Part shown: positions 28,011 to 37,075 of the stretch, one piece after another
Position numbering within the stretch: the first letter of the stretch is position 1
Layout of the letters: each line of letters starts with the position of its first letter
Source of the DNA: Novosphingobium album (ex Hu et al. 2023)
GTDB lineage: Bacteria > Pseudomonadota > Alphaproteobacteria > Sphingomonadales > Sphingomonadaceae
Assembly: GCF_022832385.1 (NCBI RefSeq)
Contig: NZ_JALHLE010000007.1
Location: forward strand, 124,001 to 188,000
DNA: 64,000 bases
Direction: 5' to 3'
The notes under the pieces: model-generated
What the model was told of the DNA's origin: nothing
The model's database searches: none
The model's input: only the letters and a program-made list of their open reading frames with translations
Position numbers and translations under genes: made by a program

Positions 28011-30062
28011 ATGGATTTGCGCTGCTATCGCCCGTTTGTGGCACTCCTGTGTCAGATCTGCGCGTTGATTCTGTGGAGTCCGCAAGCGCTCGCGGCACCC
28101 AACCACATCGCCGCCGAACTGATCTCCGGCCCCATCACCAAACCGGGTGGCGAGACCACGCTGGCTATTCGCATGACGCCGGAAAAGGGGTGGCACGGCT
28201 ACTGGGTCAATCCGGGTGATGCAGGCTTGGGAATGCAGCTCGACTGGACGCTGCCCGAAGGCGCGAAAGCGGGCGAGCCCGATTATCCGGTGCCGCAGAC
28301 GCTGCTGGTGCAGGGCCTGATGAACCACGTCTACGAGAGCGAATATGCCGTTCTCGTACCCTTCACGGCACCCGCAAATGCCGTGCCGGGTAGCCGGTTG
28401 CCGGTGCGCGTAAAGGCGCAGTGGCTGGCCTGCACCGAGCAGATCTGCGTGCCCGAAAGCGCGGACCTCGCGGCCGAAGTGGCGGTCGGTTCGGCGCAAC
28501 CGGGTGACGCCGCCCGTTTCGACAGCTGGCGCCAGCGCCTGCCCGCGCCGCTCGATGCCCCCGCCACGATGGCGCTGTCGGACAAGGCCCTGCGCCTCGC
28601 GATCCCCCTGCCTGCCTCGGTGGAACTGTCCTCCCCGCACGTCTTCATCCGCGAGGACAAGATCGTCGATTATGCCGCGCCGCAGGTCTTCACCCGCAAG
28701 GGCGACACGCTGCTGGTAACGATCCCGCGCGCAAAATTCGCGCCGCGCGGCGCGGAGCACATCGAAGGCGTGCTCAAGCTGGACGAACAAGGCAACGGTG
28801 TTTCTCTCACCGCGCGGCCTGGTGATGTGCCCGTGGGCGGCGTGCCGGTTTCAGGAGCGGAAGCGCCCGAACTGCCTGCCCTACCCTGGCTGCTGCTGGC
28901 GGCACTGGCGGGCGGACTGCTGCTCAATGTGATGCCCTGCGTGTTCCCGATCCTCAGCCTCAAGGCGCTCAGTCTCGCGCGCGCCGGGGAAAGCGAGGCC
29001 CATGCCCGGATCGAGGGTCTTGCCTACGCGGCGGGCGTGATCGTCGCATGCCTTGCGCTCGGCGGCGTGCTGCTGGCGCTGCGCGCGGGCGGAGAGCAGG
29101 TCGGCTGGGCCTTCCAATTGCAGGAGCCGCTGGTGGTCGTGGCGCTGTTCCTGCTGGCCACGGCGATCACCGCCAACCTGCTGGGGCTGTTCGAGTTCAC
29201 CGTGCCCGGCTTCGTGGGCAGCGGTTCACCGCGCAGCTACACGCAGGGTGCGTTCGCGACGGGCCTGCTCGCCGCTTTCGTCGCCACGCCCTGCACCGGG
29301 CCGTTCATGGCCTCGGCGATGGGCGCAGCGCTGCTGCTGCCGGTACTGCCCGCGCTCGCCCTGTTCGCGGCGCTGGGGCTGGGCATTGCCCTGCCGTTCC
29401 TCGCCGTCGCCTTCGTGCCCGCGCTGCGCACGCGGCTGCCCAAACCCGGCGCATGGATGGTCAGGTTACGCCACTGGATGGCACTGCCGATGGGGCTGAC
29501 CGCGCTCGCACTGGCGTGGCTGGTATGGAAGGTGGGCGGCGGGAACTTCGCCACAGTGGCGCTGGCCATCACGGTGGTCGTCATCATTCTGCTGGGATGG
29601 TCCGGCCGCCGCCAGCGCCGGGGACATGCCGCAGCCGTGCAGGCTGCCGGAGCGCTGCTGGTCGCCCTGGCGGGCTTGCTGCTGCTGCCAAAACCGGTCC
29701 CGCCCACCGCAAGCATCGAATCCATCCTCGACACCCGCCCCTTCAGCGAAGAGGCTCTGGCCAATGCCCGCGCCGCGGGCAAGCCGGTGTTCGTCTACAT
29801 GACCGCCGACTGGTGCCTGACCTGCAAGGTGAACGAGGAAGTCGCCATCGAGCGTGCGGAGACAAAAGCGGCGTTCGAGAAAGCCGGTGTGGTCGTGCTG
29901 CGCGGCGACTGGACCCGACGCGATCCGGAAATCACCCGCTACCTTACCGCGCAGGGCGCCGCCGGGGTGCCGCTCTACATGTGGTACGCGAAGGACGGCA
30001 GGGCGGAACAACTGCCGCAGGTGCCGACGCCCGCGCTGCTTGCGGAGAAGGCGGGGGAATAG
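28011..30062 (+). CDS. dsbD: DsbD-family thiol:disulfide interchange protein
   Basis: 683-aa inner-membrane transporter moving reducing power from cytoplasmic thioredoxin to periplasmic thiols. Domain order is complete: signal sequence; an N-terminal immunoglobulin-like domain with a cysteine pair in CTEQICVPESADLAAEV; a membrane core with cysteines in LLNVMPCVFPILSLKALSLA and VATPCTGPFMASAMGAA; and a C-terminal thioredoxin domain with YMTADWCLTCKVNEEVAIER. About eight membrane helices are visible. Start 28011 chosen over 27927 because it opens the signal sequence. Substrates may include cytochrome c maturation or envelope repair. Divergent from the phosphatase. Confidence 0.92.
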   Translation: MDLRCYRPFVALLCQICALILWSPQALAAPNHIAAELISGPITKPGGETTLAIRMTPEKGWHGYWVNPGDAGLGMQLDWTLPEGAKAGEPDYPVPQTLLVQGLMNHVYESEYAVLVPFTAPANAVPGSRLPVRVKAQWLACTEQICVPESADLAAEVAVGSAQPGDAARFDSWRQRLPAPLDAPATMALSDKALRLAIPLPASVELSSPHVFIREDKIVDYAAPQVFTRKGDTLLVTIPRAKFAPRGAEHIEGVLKLDEQGNGVSLTARPGDVPVGGVPVSGAEAPELPALPWLLLAALAGGLLLNVMPCVFPILSLKALSLARAGESEAHARIEGLAYAAGVIVACLALGGVLLALRAGGEQVGWAFQLQEPLVVVALFLLATAITANLLGLFEFTVPGFVGSGSPRSYTQGAFATGLLAAFVATPCTGPFMASAMGAALLLPVLPALALFAALGLGIALPFLAVAFVPALRTRLPKPGAWMVRLRHWMALPMGLTALALAWLVWKVGGGNFATVALAITVVVIILLGWSGRRQRRGHAAAVQAAGALLVALAGLLLLPKPVPPTASIESILDTRPFSEEALANARAAGKPVFVYMTADWCLTCKVNEEVAIERAETKAAFEKAGVVVLRGDWTRRDPEITRYLTAQGAAGVPLYMWYAKDGRAEQLPQVPTPALLAEKAGE

Positions 30063-30087
30063 CCCCCCTGCTCCCATAAATCCAAAC

Positions 30088-30163
30088 CGCTCACCCTAAG
30101 CCTGTCGAAGGGTGCCTCCCCCAGCGCTGCGCCAAGGTGCTTCGACAAGCTCAGCACGAGCGG
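30088..30163. repeat. REP-like imperfect inverted repeat (GTCGAAG ... CTTCGAC)
   Basis: The arms CCGCTCACCCTAAGCCTGTC-GAAG and CTTCGAC-AAGCTCAGCACGAGCGG are imperfect reverse complements, separated by about 25 bases. The right arm is a sequence I recognise as a common dispersed intergenic repeat in sphingomonads and relatives. It lies between dsbD and the convergent M16 gene, where such elements usually sit, and may act as a terminator or mRNA stabiliser. Confidence 0.7.
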
Positions 30164-30186
30164 GAACAGAGTTCGGCGACTTGCCC

Positions 30187-31587
30187 TTACTTCGGCAGCT
30201 CCGAAGCGATCTCCGGCACCTTTTCCAGTTGCGGGCGCACGCTGTCGAGCGGGCCGACGACGACCATGCTCATCTTGCCGATCGGCAGCTCGCGCTTGAC
30301 CGCGGCCTGCAGATCGGCGGGCGTCAGCGCGCTGACCTTGCCGACATAGGCATTCATGTAGCCCGCGCCGAGTCCGAGCAGATCAAGCGTCGCCAGCGAG
30401 TTCGCCATGCCCTTGCGCGAGGCAAGGCCGATCACGAAAGTGCCGTTCATGTAATTCTTGATCCCCTGCACTTCGGCAGCCGTGGGCGGCTCGTCCTGCA
30501 TGCGGCGGATTTCCTTGTAGATCTCGGTGATCGCAGGACCGGTGGAGGCGGCCGTGACCGCCGCGCTTTCGGCCCACGATGCACCTTCGACGCGATCGGA
30601 CAGGCTCGCATGGGGCGAATAGGTATAGCCCTTGTCCTCGCGGATGTTGCGGGTAATGCGCGAGGAGAAATAGCCGCCGAGCAGCGTGTTGGCGGCCTTG
30701 AAATCCACATCGGCACCAGGCTTGTCCACGCGCTGGCCCATCATCACCATCGACTGCGGCGCGCCGGGCCGGTCGATCAGTATCACCCTGGGCGCGGTAT
30801 TGACTGGAGACGGCAGCGCGGTCGGCGCTGCGCCGGCCATCCAGCCGCCAAACGCGTTTTCGATCGCCGCGCGCACGGCGCCCTCATCAAAACGCCCGAC
30901 GACATAGAAATGCGTGCGCGCCGCGCCGAAATTCGCCGCATGGAATCCCTTGACCTGATCGAGCGTATAGCCCGCAAGCTGCTTCTGCGTCGGGAACACG
31001 CGGCCATAGGGATGATCGGGATAGATCACGGACGCGAAGGCATCTTCTGCAATCGAGTCCGGCGTCGACTTCGCCACCGAGAGGTTGCGCAACAGATCGG
31101 CGCGCACTTTCTCGAGTTCTCCGGCCTTGAGGTCCGGACGCTGCAGCAGGTCGGCAATCAGCCCGATCGCCTGCGGAGCATCCTCGCTCAACACGTCCAT
31201 CGCGGCCGTGGTGAGATTGAGCCCGGTCGAGAGCGACAGGCTGCCACCCATGCCCGCCGCCAGATCGGCCAGTTGCGAGGCGTCGCGCCCGCCAGCGCCC
31301 TTCTGCATCAGCGCGCCGGTCATGTCGGCGAGCCAGACGTTCGCGCCGTCGTCGATGTTGCCGGTATAGACGCCCGCCAGGATCGTCGCCTTGGGCACAT
31401 TGCCATAAGGAATGAGCGTGACCTGCATCCCGTTGGGCAGAGCATAAGCCGTCATCTGCGGCAGCGTGAACGGACGCGGCGCAGCGGGGGCCGGAGGCGC
31501 TTCCCTGGCCGCGACGGCATCTGGCACGGCAGCGATGCCCATGGCGAGAGCGGCGGTCGCAGTGGCGAAAGCCAGGATCATCTTCAT
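30187..31587 (-). CDS. M16-family peptidase-like protein lacking the zinc motif (non-catalytic partner)
   Basis: 466-aa exported protein with a signal peptide (MILAFATATAALAMGIAAVP). Fold-level marks of M16 are clear (YALPNGMQVTLIPYGNVPKA, FSSRITRNIREDKGYTYSPH with the arginine/tyrosine substrate pocket), but where the catalytic HxxEH should be it has ADMTGALMQKGAGGRD. It therefore cannot bind zinc in the usual way and probably pairs with the neighbouring catalytic subunit, as in two-subunit M16B enzymes. Start 31587 is set by GGAGGCGAGACG; the upstream frame overlaps the partner gene. Translationally close to the upstream gene (their ends overlap slightly with 31601). Confidence 0.88.
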   Translation of the reverse strand: MKMILAFATATAALAMGIAAVPDAVAAREAPPAPAAPRPFTLPQMTAYALPNGMQVTLIPYGNVPKATILAGVYTGNIDDGANVWLADMTGALMQKGAGGRDASQLADLAAGMGGSLSLSTGLNLTTAAMDVLSEDAPQAIGLIADLLQRPDLKAGELEKVRADLLRNLSVAKSTPDSIAEDAFASVIYPDHPYGRVFPTQKQLAGYTLDQVKGFHAANFGAARTHFYVVGRFDEGAVRAAIENAFGGWMAGAAPTALPSPVNTAPRVILIDRPGAPQSMVMMGQRVDKPGADVDFKAANTLLGGYFSSRITRNIREDKGYTYSPHASLSDRVEGASWAESAAVTAASTGPAITEIYKEIRRMQDEPPTAAEVQGIKNYMNGTFVIGLASRKGMANSLATLDLLGLGAGYMNAYVGKVSALTPADLQAAVKRELPIGKMSMVVVGPLDSVRPQLEKVPEIASELPK

Positions 31588-31600
31588 CGTCTCGCCTCCC

Positions 31601-33025
31601 TTACTTGCCGGCATCCGCCGCGGGCTTGCCGGGCTTCAGATCGATGATCGAGCGGTTGGTCGGGCGCAGGTATTCCTGCGCCGTCTTGCGGATCAGTTCG
31701 GGCGTGACCTTGCCGATCTCCTGCTCCAGCCGGTTGATCCGTCCGGGATCGTCGTCGAACAGCGCGAAGGCAGCCAGCAGGTTGACCCGTCCCAGACGGT
31801 TGCCGTCACCCAGCATGTCGTAAAGCCTGGAGCGGGCCTTGGTCTTGGCCCGTTCGAGTTCGGCAGGGCTGATGAGATTGGTCTGCAGGTCCTTCACGAT
31901 GCCGTCGATATCGCCAAGGATCGTATCGTCGCTGACATCGGGGCTGTGAACGATCATGCCCGACCACAGCATGGGTCCGTTGTAGTCGTAATTGTTACCC
32001 AGCGGCCAGTTGATGCCGCCATCGACGCTTCCGCCATACCCCTTCTCGTTGACCAGAACCTTGGTGAAACGGCTGTCGTTGCCCTGCATCAGCATCAGGT
32101 CGATCAGGGTCATCGCGGTCCATTCGGGCGTGCCCTTGGGCGGCACGTGATAGGCCCAGGCGAGCGCGGGCTGCGGCGCCAGCGGATCGGTCTTTTCGAT
32201 GCGCTTCTGCTCGGTCTGGCGCGGCTCGGAAATGTCGGGCCGCGTGATCTTGGCCGCCGCGGGGATGGCACCGAAATACTGGTTCACCCAGCCCATGACG
32301 TGCTGCGGATCGACGTCGCCCGCCACCACCAGCACCGCATTGTTCGGCGCGTAGTACTGCTTGAAGAACGCCTGCACATCGCTCAGCGTCGCCGCGTCGA
32401 TCTCCTTGAGGTCACCGTAGAAGTTGTGCGCATTGTACCAGTTCGAATTGGCCAGTTGCGGCAGGTCGAGCCAGGGGAACCCTCCATAGGGCTGGTTGAG
32501 GACGTTCACCTTGACCTCGTTCTTCACGACTTCCTGCTGGTTGGTGAGGTTTGCCTGGGTAATATCCAGACCCTTCATCCGATCCGCCTCGGCCCACAGG
32601 AAAGTCTCGGTCGTGTTGCTGGGGACGACTTCGTAGTAATTGGTGAAGTCGAACCGGGTCGATCCGTTGAGCACGCCGCCGTTCCTGTTGACGAGGCCGA
32701 TGAACTCGGCCTTGCCCAGGTTCTGCGAGCCCTGGAACATCATGTGTTCGAACAGGTGCGCGAATCCGGTGCGATCCCTGGGCTCGATGCGGAAACCGAT
32801 GCCGTAATAGACGCCGATCGTCGTCGTCGGCACCGAGTGATCGGGCGAGATCACCACTTTCAGGCCATTGGCGAGCTTGTGATATTCGACAGGCACATGC
32901 ACGGCGGCGGGTGCACTGCTCTTCGCCGGAGGTTCCGCCGCAAAAGCAGCGTGGGGGGCAATGGCGAGGGCGAGCAGGGGCGCAGCTAAGAGGGCCGCAC
33001 GCTTCAGTCTGCCGTGCTGGATCAT
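31601..33025 (-). CDS. M16-family zinc metallopeptidase, catalytic subunit
   Basis: 474-aa exported peptidase. After a signal peptide (LLAAPLLALAIAPHAAFAAE) comes the YHKLANGLKVVISPDHSVPT strand and the inverted zinc motif FAHLFEHMMFQGSQNL, with the third ligand glutamate in NQQEVVKNEVKVNVLN about 75 residues later. The second half contains the inactive M16 repeat. Likely degrades peptides in the periplasm together with the zinc-less partner encoded 13 bases downstream. Start 33025 (MIQHGRLKRAALLA) opens the signal peptide; longer frame rejected. Confidence 0.92.
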   Translation of the reverse strand: MIQHGRLKRAALLAAPLLALAIAPHAAFAAEPPAKSSAPAAVHVPVEYHKLANGLKVVISPDHSVPTTTIGVYYGIGFRIEPRDRTGFAHLFEHMMFQGSQNLGKAEFIGLVNRNGGVLNGSTRFDFTNYYEVVPSNTTETFLWAEADRMKGLDITQANLTNQQEVVKNEVKVNVLNQPYGGFPWLDLPQLANSNWYNAHNFYGDLKEIDAATLSDVQAFFKQYYAPNNAVLVVAGDVDPQHVMGWVNQYFGAIPAAAKITRPDISEPRQTEQKRIEKTDPLAPQPALAWAYHVPPKGTPEWTAMTLIDLMLMQGNDSRFTKVLVNEKGYGGSVDGGINWPLGNNYDYNGPMLWSGMIVHSPDVSDDTILGDIDGIVKDLQTNLISPAELERAKTKARSRLYDMLGDGNRLGRVNLLAAFALFDDDPGRINRLEQEIGKVTPELIRKTAQEYLRPTNRSIIDLKPGKPAADAGK

Positions 33026-33195
33026 GTCGATAGGGGCTCCCGGACAGTTCCGTGGAACGGGAGACCGGCGCCCCCCGCGTTGGATCGCGGAAGCGTAGAA
33101 CCCGCCCGGATTGAACAGGATGTTAATCGACGAACCGCCCGATACCATCGACCAATGGCATCAAGGTCGCACAGCCCGCCGGTATCGTCCGGCAA

Positions 33196-33969
33196 TCACA
33201 GAATATCGGCAACCCCTTCAAGGCTTTCCCGCAGCTTGCCCAGCGCCTGCGCCTTGAGCTGGTGCACGCGTGGGATCGAGACCTGCAGGACTTCGGCGAT
33301 TTCCGCCAGGTTCAATTCCTCGACGAAGTAGAGCTGCACTACCAGCTTCAGGCGGTCAGGCAGATCGGTGATGGCGTCGATCACCGCGCCGCGCAATTCC
33401 TCGTCGGCCATGATCGAGAAGCTGTCAGGCATGTCGTCGGCGAAGGACATGCTCTGGTCAGAATAGACCTCGTCGATGGAATCGAAACGCAGCGGCTGGC
33501 TGGAATCACGCAGCGCAGCGAGATCCTGAATGGGCAAACCCATCGCGTCGGCCAGTTCCTGCGGATGCGGATCCCGGCCCAGTTCGCCGCGCAGCTCCGT
33601 CTCCTTTTCCGCCAGCAAGCGGCGGCGCTCGGCGGCCCCGCGCGACATCGGCACGGTTCTGCGGATCAGATCTACCATGGCCCCGCGCACGCGCATCTTG
33701 GCATAGGCGGCAAAGCCATCCTCTGTCGGCCCGGAATGCTTCTGCGCGCATTCAGTCAGCGCGACCAGGCCCGCCTGGACCAGATCTTCCAATTCGATGC
33801 CCGGCCTGCCAGTACCGTGAACATGCCAGGCCAATCGCCTGACCATCGGCAGGAACCGCCTGACACGGTCGGCTACGTCCCCCTGATAGGCCCCGGCGAT
33901 CCGATTGGGGCGGCCAGCGGGAAGAGGAGTGGCGTGTGCCATTGTGAAAGCACCTTGTTCTTGTTTCAT
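33196..33969 (-). CDS. fliA: Flagellar sigma factor sigma28 (FliA)
   Basis: 257 aa. Directs RNA polymerase to late flagellar promoters. Sigma70-family regions are in order: region 2 (GIELEDLVQAGLVALTECAQ, FAAYAKMRVRGAMVDLIRRT), region 3 (GELGRDPHPQELADAMGL) and region 4 (LPDRLKLVVQLYFVEELNLA, EIAEVLQVSIPRVHQLKAQA). The start is put at 33969 because that ATG overlaps the flhA stop (ATGA); the ATG at 33942 (MAHATPLP) is an alternative. The open frame runs further back, inside flhA, but is not coding. Its anti-sigma factor FlgM is 3.4 kb upstream. flhF and flhG, often found between flhA and fliA in polar flagellates, are absent here. Confidence 0.93.
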   Translation of the reverse strand: MKQEQGAFTMAHATPLPAGRPNRIAGAYQGDVADRVRRFLPMVRRLAWHVHGTGRPGIELEDLVQAGLVALTECAQKHSGPTEDGFAAYAKMRVRGAMVDLIRRTVPMSRGAAERRRLLAEKETELRGELGRDPHPQELADAMGLPIQDLAALRDSSQPLRFDSIDEVYSDQSMSFADDMPDSFSIMADEELRGAVIDAITDLPDRLKLVVQLYFVEELNLAEIAEVLQVSIPRVHQLKAQALGKLRESLEGVADIL

Positions 33970-36110
33970 GCAGCCATGCTCTCTGCTTGGTCTTGATAGT
34001 CGTTTCTGGCGGAATCGGGGTGCGGCAGGCCCTGCTGCTGATTGACGGCGGGCGCCGCACCAATGACGTCGACAACCTCGATCGGCTGCGTCGGCGGCAA
34101 CTCGGCAATCGAGATCACAAGGCACGAGGGCGCGCGCAGCCGCAGCAGGGCGGACAGCGCCCGGCGCGCCGCCGGCTGAACGACCAGCGTCAGCGGAATC
34201 GCCCCCGGGCCTCGGGCCTCGGACAATTCGGAAATGCGTTCGCCGATCATGCGGGCGAGATCCGGCTCGATGACCGGCTGACCGGTGACAGGATCGCGCA
34301 TGCCCTGGACGATCGCGCTTTCGAGGCCGGCATCGAGCGTGATGACGGCAAGCCGCGCGTTCGGCGGGCAGACCCGGCCGACGATGAGCCCGCCGAGATC
34401 GGCCCGGACCAGCTCTATCAGACGGTCGTGGTCGGTCGTCTGCTGGACCGCCCGCGACAGGCTCGCGAGGATCGGCAACGGATGGGTGATCGGAATGTGA
34501 TCTTCCAGCAGCGTGCGCAGCACACGGGTAAGCGCGGCAAGCGAAAGCGGTTGCGGATGGACTGTCTCGACAAGGCCGGCCGAGTTGACCTTGAGCGATT
34601 CGAGCAGCGCCTTGACCTGGTCGGGGCCGAGCAGGTCCTGCGGGCTTTCGCTCAGCAGCTGGTTGAGGTGCGTGGCGATGACGGTGCCGGGATCGACCGT
34701 AAGGAAGCCCTCGGCCGTCGCGTGATCGCGGGCGGCAGGTTCGATCCACAGCGCCGGGCAGCCGAAGCTGGGATCGCGCCCGGCCTCGCCCCGGATGGTG
34801 TGGTTCTGGCGCACTTCACCGGTATCGATCGCCAGCACCTTGTCCGGACGGATGGTGCTGCCGCCGAGATTCACGCCGCCCAGCACGACGCGGTATTCGT
34901 AGGGTGGCATGTCCAGCGCATCACGGACGCGGAACTGCGGGACGATGAAGCCGAAGGCCTGGCTGAGCTGCTTGCGCACGCCCGTGATCCGGGTGACCAG
35001 CGGCGAGCCGCGCCGTTCGTCGACCAGCTGCACGAGGCCATAGCCCAGTTCGATGGTCACCAGCGTGTGATCGGACACGTCGTCCAGATCGATCCTGGCC
35101 GGATCGACTACGGGTTCCGGCTCTGGTTCCGGGATAGCGGCCACCACGGCCCGCTTGCGCAAGGTGTTCCACAGCCAGAAGGCCAACCCCGAAGCGGGCA
35201 GGAACACAGTCTGCGGCATCGCCGGGATCATGCCGATCGCCCCGAGCACGACGGCCACCGGCAGCCAGGTGCCGGGCGCGGCGAACTGGCCGCCGATCTG
35301 GCCGGCAAGGTCGCGGCTGTCGGACACGCGGGTGACGATTACGGCGGCAGCGATCGAAAGCAGCAGCGAGGGAACCTGTGCGACCAGCGCGTCGCCGATC
35401 GCCAGCGTAATGTAGGTCTGCGCGGCATCGCCCGCCGACAGACCGTGGCTGATCATGCCGAGGCAGAAACCGGCAACGATATTGACGCCCAGGATCAGCA
35501 GGGCAGCAATCGCGTCACCCTTCACGAACTTCGACGAACCGTCCATCGAGCCGTAGAAGTCGGCCTCGGTCGCCACTTCGCGGCGGCGGGCCTTGGCTTC
35601 CTCGGCGGTCATCAGGCCGGCTGCAAGGTCGGCGTCGATCGCCATCTGCTTGCCCGGCAAGGCATCGAGAGTGAAGCGCGCGGACACTTCGGACACGCGG
35701 CCCGCACCCTTGGTGACGACGACCAGGTTGATGATGACGAGGATCAGGAAGACGAAGATGCCGACCGCGAAATTGCCGCCGATCAGGAACTCACCGAAGC
35801 TCTCGATGACCTTGCCCGCCGCCTCGCCGCCTTCGTGGCCATGCACAAGCACGACGCGCGTGGAAGCCACGTTGAGCGCGAGGCGCAGCAATGTCGCGAA
35901 CAGCAGAACGGACGGGAACGAGGAGAAGTCCAGCGGCTTTTCGGCGTTCATCGCGGCCATCAGCACCGCTACAGAAAGCGCGATGTTCATGACGAAGGAG
36001 ACGTCGAGCACGAAGGCCGGCACCGGCACGATCATCAGGACGATGAGAACCAGAATGCCTGCCGGCAGCGCGATGGCGCCGGGATCGCTGATACGGTTGA
36101 ACAGATTCAC
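33966..36110 (-). CDS. flhA: Flagellar export gate protein FlhA
   Basis: 714-aa core of the flagellar type III export apparatus. The N-terminal half has about eight membrane helices, beginning IALPAGILVLIVLMIVPVPA; the FHIPEP-family signature region is present (GHEGGEAAGKVIESFGEFLI, RFTLDALPGKQMAIDADLAA, GDAIAALLILGVNIVAGFCL). The cytoplasmic half (from about residue 330) carries the chaperone-docking domains. Start overlaps the stop of the transglycosylase gene (ATGA). The operon order transglycosylase-flhA-fliA is driven by the sigma54 promoter at 37049-37063. Confidence 0.96.
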   Translation of the reverse strand: MNLFNRISDPGAIALPAGILVLIVLMIVPVPAFVLDVSFVMNIALSVAVLMAAMNAEKPLDFSSFPSVLLFATLLRLALNVASTRVVLVHGHEGGEAAGKVIESFGEFLIGGNFAVGIFVFLILVIINLVVVTKGAGRVSEVSARFTLDALPGKQMAIDADLAAGLMTAEEAKARRREVATEADFYGSMDGSSKFVKGDAIAALLILGVNIVAGFCLGMISHGLSAGDAAQTYITLAIGDALVAQVPSLLLSIAAAVIVTRVSDSRDLAGQIGGQFAAPGTWLPVAVVLGAIGMIPAMPQTVFLPASGLAFWLWNTLRKRAVVAAIPEPEPEPVVDPARIDLDDVSDHTLVTIELGYGLVQLVDERRGSPLVTRITGVRKQLSQAFGFIVPQFRVRDALDMPPYEYRVVLGGVNLGGSTIRPDKVLAIDTGEVRQNHTIRGEAGRDPSFGCPALWIEPAARDHATAEGFLTVDPGTVIATHLNQLLSESPQDLLGPDQVKALLESLKVNSAGLVETVHPQPLSLAALTRVLRTLLEDHIPITHPLPILASLSRAVQQTTDHDRLIELVRADLGGLIVGRVCPPNARLAVITLDAGLESAIVQGMRDPVTGQPVIEPDLARMIGERISELSEARGPGAIPLTLVVQPAARRALSALLRLRAPSCLVISIAELPPTQPIEVVDVIGAAPAVNQQQGLPHPDSARNDYQDQAESMAA

Positions 36111-37009
36111 AGGTTGAACCTCGCGAGCTTGGCGTAGGCATCACGCACCCGCGCGGGAACGGCGTCCGGGGAGGAGCCGAATGTGCCTTGCAGCGTTTGC
36201 GCCATCGAGAGCGTGCTCACAGCCGGAGCCTTCGGCGCGGAGCCCAGTCCGGCGTGGAATTCGCGGGCGATCGGCCCCATCGGCGGTTGCCAGCTGGCGC
36301 CGGCCGTCCCGTTGATTTCGTTGGAAGCGGTCTGGACGCCTTGCGCCGGGCTCATACTCGCCCAGTAGGCGGCATCGCCGCCTTCCATGGCGCCTGCAAC
36401 CCTGCCGCGCATAAGGTCCATGACGGCGCCGACGCTGCGGGGGCTGCCGCCCGAATAGAATATGCCATGATTGGCGGCGGCCGCCTTCGGCAAGATCGCC
36501 GCCGCGCTCTGCGAGGGATCGGTCTGCAGTGCCGACAGGAATTTGCTGGCCCCGGCAATGCCGAGGAAGTGCGCCATATAGAGTTCGGCGGCATCGGGCT
36601 CGCGGCCCAATTGGGTGGTGAGTTCCGCCTTGTTGTCGCTGGCCAGTTCCGCGGCCATCATCGACGAGACATCGGCATTGTAGCGCAGTCCCATGACTTG
36701 CGCGCGCGTGCCCGGATCGCTGATCCGGCCACCCTGGATCACGCTGTTGACCCAGTCCATCCCGTGTTCGGTGCCGTGGCGGCCCAGCGTCTCAAGCCAG
36801 GTGCCCTGCGTAAACTGATAGAGTCCGGCAGCGCTCGAAGTCGAAGCGCGGGCCCCCGGATCGAGGCTCGATTCCAGCTTGGCCTGCGCGAGCAGGTACT
36901 GGAAGTCTATCCCGGTCTTTTCGGACGCACGGGCGATGGCGGCGCGCGTCTGCGCCCCCCCGGCCGCAGCGGCGCCGCCAATCCCGTTGTAGATCTGTCC
37001 TTCGCTCAA
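36107..37009 (-). CDS. Flagellum-linked lytic transglycosylase (SLT domain)
   Basis: About 300 aa. The N-terminal half is an SLT fold: GIDFQYLLAQAKLESSLDPG with the catalytic glutamate, then STSSAAGLYQFTQGTWLETL and AELYMAHFLGIAGASKFLSA. The C-terminal part is low-complexity. No signal peptide is visible, so export would be by the flagellar apparatus or an unusual route. FlgJ in this window lacks its muramidase domain, so this enzyme probably opens peptidoglycan for the rod. The TTG at 37009 is chosen because it has GGGAG seven bases upstream and leaves a 28-base leader from the sigma54 promoter; TTG 37027 would leave only about ten. Confidence 0.82.
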   Translation of the reverse strand: MSEGQIYNGIGGAAAAGGAQTRAAIARASEKTGIDFQYLLAQAKLESSLDPGARASTSSAAGLYQFTQGTWLETLGRHGTEHGMDWVNSVIQGGRISDPGTRAQVMGLRYNADVSSMMAAELASDNKAELTTQLGREPDAAELYMAHFLGIAGASKFLSALQTDPSQSAAAILPKAAAANHGIFYSGGSPRSVGAVMDLMRGRVAGAMEGGDAAYWASMSPAQGVQTASNEINGTAGASWQPPMGPIAREFHAGLGSAPKAPAVSTLSMAQTLQGTFGSSPDAVPARVRDAYAKLARFNL

Positions 37010-37048
37010 TTCCGGCTCCCGGTACAAAAGTTACCGGAACCCGTTTAA

Positions 37049-37063
37049 GCAAAGGGCGTGCCA
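37049..37063 (-). promoter_or_regulatory. Sigma54 promoter of the transglycosylase-flhA-fliA operon
   Basis: Minus strand reads TGGCACGCCCTTTGC, an exact match to TGGCAC-N5-TTGC with the invariant GG and GC ten bases apart. Predicted transcription start is near 37037, 28 bases before the TTG start of the transglycosylase gene. Driving fliA from a sigma54 promoter gives the expected order of expression. Confidence 0.85.
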
Positions 37064-37075
37064 AATGCGTTCAGA

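Noticed and set aside
30112..31647. 511-codon open frame antisense to the M16 gene
   Set aside because: Shadow frame; Arg/His-rich without family resemblance.
33987..36137. 716-codon open frame antisense to flhA
   Set aside because: Shadow of the GC-rich third-position pattern of flhA; His/Gln/Arg/Asp-rich, no domain, no ribosome site.
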